This document shows, piece after piece, positions 4,603 through 6,860 of a stretch of 6,860 nucleotides of DNA. Where the stretch lies: the NCBI GenBank assembly GCA_021778975.1, contig JAJYBO010000154.1:1-6860 (forward strand), written 5' to 3'. This stretch comes from Deltaproteobacteria bacterium (GTDB lineage Bacteria; Desulfobacterota; Desulfobacteria; Desulfobacterales; Desulfatirhabdiaceae). The translations under genes were made by a program, and so were the position numbers. The notes under the pieces were generated by a model. It made no database searches, was not told the DNA's origin, and was given only the letters and a program-made list of their open reading frames with translations. Positions within the stretch are counted from its first letter, which is position 1. Each line of letters opens with the position of its first letter.

Positions 4603-6860
4603 TCACCGCCGGTAAAGAAAAGTATCCAGCACAGGAACCAGCACCACCGTCGCGGCTGTTGATGACAGCAGCCCGCCAATTACCGTGATGGCAAATGGCT
4701 GAAAAATCCGCGAACCAACCGCAGGATTCACCGCGACGGGAATCAACGCGAATATCGTACCCGCAGCCGTCATCAGAATCGGACGCAGACGCACGGAAAC
4801 GGCCGATTGAAGCGATGCCACGATGCGGTGTCCGCCGGCCATCAGACGATTTGAATAATCGAGCAGCACGATTGCATTGTTTACGGCGATACCGATAAGC
4901 GTCAGCACTCCCATGCCGACCGAAACGTCCAGGCTGACCCGCGTGATTGCCAGCGCTACAACCGCCCCCACCAGCGCCACGGGAATCGTCGCCAGAATCA
5001 CGAGAGGCTGAAGCCACGAACCAAACTGCATTACCATAATCAGATAAATCAACATGATGGATACGGCGCCCACCAGAACAAAATCGAGAAACGTCCGCCG
5101 TATTATGTGATACTGGCCAGTAAACGCAATGCTGTAACCACCTGGCAGCGATATTGCGGCAAATTTTTTCCGGAGCCGGTTGACCGCTGCGCCAATGCCG
5201 CCGTTCACTTCGGTCAAAATTGTAATTTCGCGTTGTCCGTCAAGACGGGTGACAGCGGCGGGCAACTGCAAAACGCGGATATCGGCAATCCTGTAAATCG
5301 GAACGACCTGACCTGACGGGGTCGCAACGGTAAGATTTTTCAACCGGGTCAGCGTGAGATGGGAAGATCCTTCTGTCCTGATCCGTACCTGTATGTGCTG
5401 TTTTTGACGCACAATCGTCGTGGCCAAAGCCCCAAACCGACTGGCCTGAATCGTTTCGAATACATCTACCGGAGAAATACCGCAACGCGCCAGTTCTACC
5501 GGATTGGGACGAACGACAATCTGCGGACTCTCGATTTTCGTGTTGTTGATGATATTGTCGAGCAGGGGATCCTCCGCCATGATCTTTTCTACCTGAGCGC
5601 CTATTGACACGAGTTTGGCCATATCACTGCCAAAGATCGTTACCCCAAACAGAGCCGGAAGCCCGGAAAGACTCTCATCCATCTTTTCCTGCGTCGGCTG
5701 ATGGTACAGAAACGCCACTCCGGGAATTTTGCCGTATTCCTTCCGAAGGACATTCATAATCTGATTCACCGTGCGCGTGCGGACGGAACGCGGCGCCAGC
5801 TTGATCGTCAGTTCTCCGCGGTTGACACCTTCAATCTGAAAACTGCGCTCCGGGGAACCGGTGCGGCGATAGACCGTTTCGACATCCGGCTGAGCCATCG
5901 CCCGTCGCTCAATAATATCACCAATGCGGTCACTTTCTTTCAGGGATGTTCCTGGCGGCATGATATATTCGATCAGGATGGCCCCCTCATCAATAGATGG
6001 CATAATTGTCGCGGGTCTCAACCCGATGGCAAAGGCCCCCAACGCCAATGTTAACAAGCCCAGCATCACCATCAGCATCCGATGCGCGAAGGCAAACCGC
6101 AGCACCCGCTGCAACAGGCTATCAAGCCTGGACAGCAACCGGGAACCGAGAGAGTGATGCGATTCAATTGCGCCGACACGACCCAACATCACCGGTATAA
6201 ATGTCAATGATATCACCAGAGAACATGCCATCGCCGTGGCGATAACCAGCCCGAACGGCCGCGCGAAAAGCCCCGCCAGCCCTCCTATAAACAGAAGGGG
6301 TGCAAACGCCGAAAGGGTTGTGAACGTTCCGGCGATATCCGGCTTCGCTATTTCCAGAGCGCCGTTTATAATGGCGACGCGACGCGCCTCTCCATGCTGG
6401 AGATGACGCACGACACTCTCCGTCACCACGATCGAATCATCAACGACCATGCCGACCGCCAGTGTCAGCGCCGAAAGCGTGATCACGTTAAGCGTTTGCC
6501 CAAGCGCCTGCATCATCGCCAGCGCCGCCAGCAACGTAACGGGGATGGTCGCGGTAACCACCAGAGCGGCCTGAAACGATCCCATGAAGACAACAAGGAC
6601 GGCGGTCGAAAGCAGCGCTCCGACGATCAGATCGTGAAAAAGCGAATCTCTGGCTTCAGAAATGATGCCGGACTGGTCGTAAAATTTTTTGACATGGGCG
6701 CCCGGAGGCAGAAGCGCGCGAAGGGACGTCAGCGCCCGATCCACGCCGTGGACGACACCGATCGTACTGGCATCCGGCTGCTTGCTGACAATGACGGCGA
6801 CAGCGGGGAATCCATTGCCGTGAATCTGATAATGACGCGGCGCTCGCCCGTATCGGACCG
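4603..6860 (-). CDS. RND-family efflux permease (N-terminal part outside window)
   Basis: This is an inner-membrane proton-driven pump of the RND superfamily. The frame runs without a stop to the right edge, so 751 residues of a roughly 1030-residue protein are present. A GTG at 6744 is internal, because sequence upstream (AVIVSKQPDAST) still matches the periplasmic porter region. In order come the end of the first porter domain, TM2-TM6 (GALLSTAVLVVFMGSF; TM4 VGMVVDDSIVVTESVVRHL near 6456-6400; TM5/6 around FAPLLFIGGLAGLFARPFG), a cytoplasmic helix, TM7, the second periplasmic domain, and TM8-TM12 up to VLVPVLDTFLYRR. TM4 carries the Asp pair seen in AcrB-type (HAE) proton relays. The second periplasmic domain (VNRGELTIKLAP, LSGLPALFGVTIFGSD) reads more like CzcA/Cus-type heavy-metal (HME) pumps. 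The substrate is therefore undecided. The adaptor gene is expected just upstream, beyond the window. Confidence 0.94.
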   Translation of the reverse strand, partial: VRYGRAPRHYQIHGNGFPAVAVIVSKQPDASTIGVVHGVDRALTSLRALLPPGAHVKKFYDQSGIISEARDSLFHDLIVGALLSTAVLVVFMGSFQAALVVTATIPVTLLAALAMMQALGQTLNVITLSALTLAVGMVVDDSIVVTESVVRHLQHGEARRVAIINGALEIAKPDIAGTFTTLSAFAPLLFIGGLAGLFARPFGLVIATAMACSLVISLTFIPVMLGRVGAIESHHSLGSRLLSRLDSLLQRVLRFAFAHRMLMVMLGLLTLALGAFAIGLRPATIMPSIDEGAILIEYIMPPGTSLKESDRIGDIIERRAMAQPDVETVYRRTGSPERSFQIEGVNRGELTIKLAPRSVRTRTVNQIMNVLRKEYGKIPGVAFLYHQPTQEKMDESLSGLPALFGVTIFGSDMAKLVSIGAQVEKIMAEDPLLDNIINNTKIESPQIVVRPNPVELARCGISPVDVFETIQASRFGALATTIVRQKQHIQVRIRTEGSSHLTLTRLKNLTVATPSGQVVPIYRIADIRVLQLPAAVTRLDGQREITILTEVNGGIGAAVNRLRKKFAAISLPGGYSIAFTGQYHIIRRTFLDFVLVGAVSIMLIYLIMVMQFGSWLQPLVILATIPVALVGAVVALAITRVSLDVSVGMGVLTLIGIAVNNAIVLLDYSNRLMAGGHRIVASLQSAVSVRLRPILMTAAGTIFALIPVAVNPAVGSRIFQPFAITVIGGLLSSTAATVVLVPVLDTFLYRR

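Noticed and set aside
4446..5017. Alternative minus-strand frames across the RND C-terminus (77 and 143 codons)
   Set aside because: Both overlap the RND coding frame, which has clear transmembrane and family motifs. The alternatives are low-complexity shadows without domains.
6742..6744. GTG as the start of the RND permease
   Set aside because: Residues encoded upstream to the window edge match the RND porter domain, and a start here would delete TM1 and most of the first porter domain.

Overview
The window looks like a chromosomal segment of a Gram-negative bacterium: it carries an outer-membrane beta-barrel protein with a signal peptide, an RND efflux permease and the C-terminal half of GlnE. 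Base composition is moderate, near 50% GC in genes with AT-rich intergenic stretches. The style of the GlnE linker, porin and RND sequences suggests a Desulfobacterota (deltaproteobacterial) lineage, perhaps Syntrophus/Smithella-like. That placement is inference, because no lineage-diagnostic marker is present.

Layout. Positions 2-1561 (+) hold the 3' part of glnE, open at the left edge. Converging on it and overlapping its last 17 bases is a small minus-strand Xre/HigA-like antitoxin gene (1545-1868). Directly upstream of the antitoxin, overlapping it by 17 bases, is the C-terminal remnant of a RelE/HigB-like toxin (1852-1992), whose N-terminal part is gone. A strong terminator (2093-2131) then closes a minus-strand tRNA-Lys(TTT)-tRNA-Glu(TTC) operon (2174-2332). 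This operon has a near-consensus sigma70 promoter at 2351-2379, with a perfect 9-bp dyad filling its spacer. Next on the minus strand is an outer-membrane porin-like gene (2652-4208) with its own RBS and a Rho-independent terminator (2568-2608). A 394-base intergenic stretch separates it from an RND-family efflux permease (4603 to beyond the right edge), also on the minus strand and truncated at its N-terminus by the window.

How the parts relate. glnE, the tRNA pair, the porin and the RND pump look like independent transcription units. GlnE adjusts glutamine synthetase activity to nitrogen status. The RND permease would work with a periplasmic adaptor (probably encoded just past the right edge) and an outer-membrane channel. 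The porin-like barrel has its own leader and terminator and does not look like a TolC-type partner.

No CRISPR array, IS element or obviously new multi-gene system is visible. The items most worth a second look are the dyad inside the tRNA promoter, the decayed toxin beside an intact antitoxin, and an unusually perfect but gene-less Shine-Dalgarno sequence in the porin leader.
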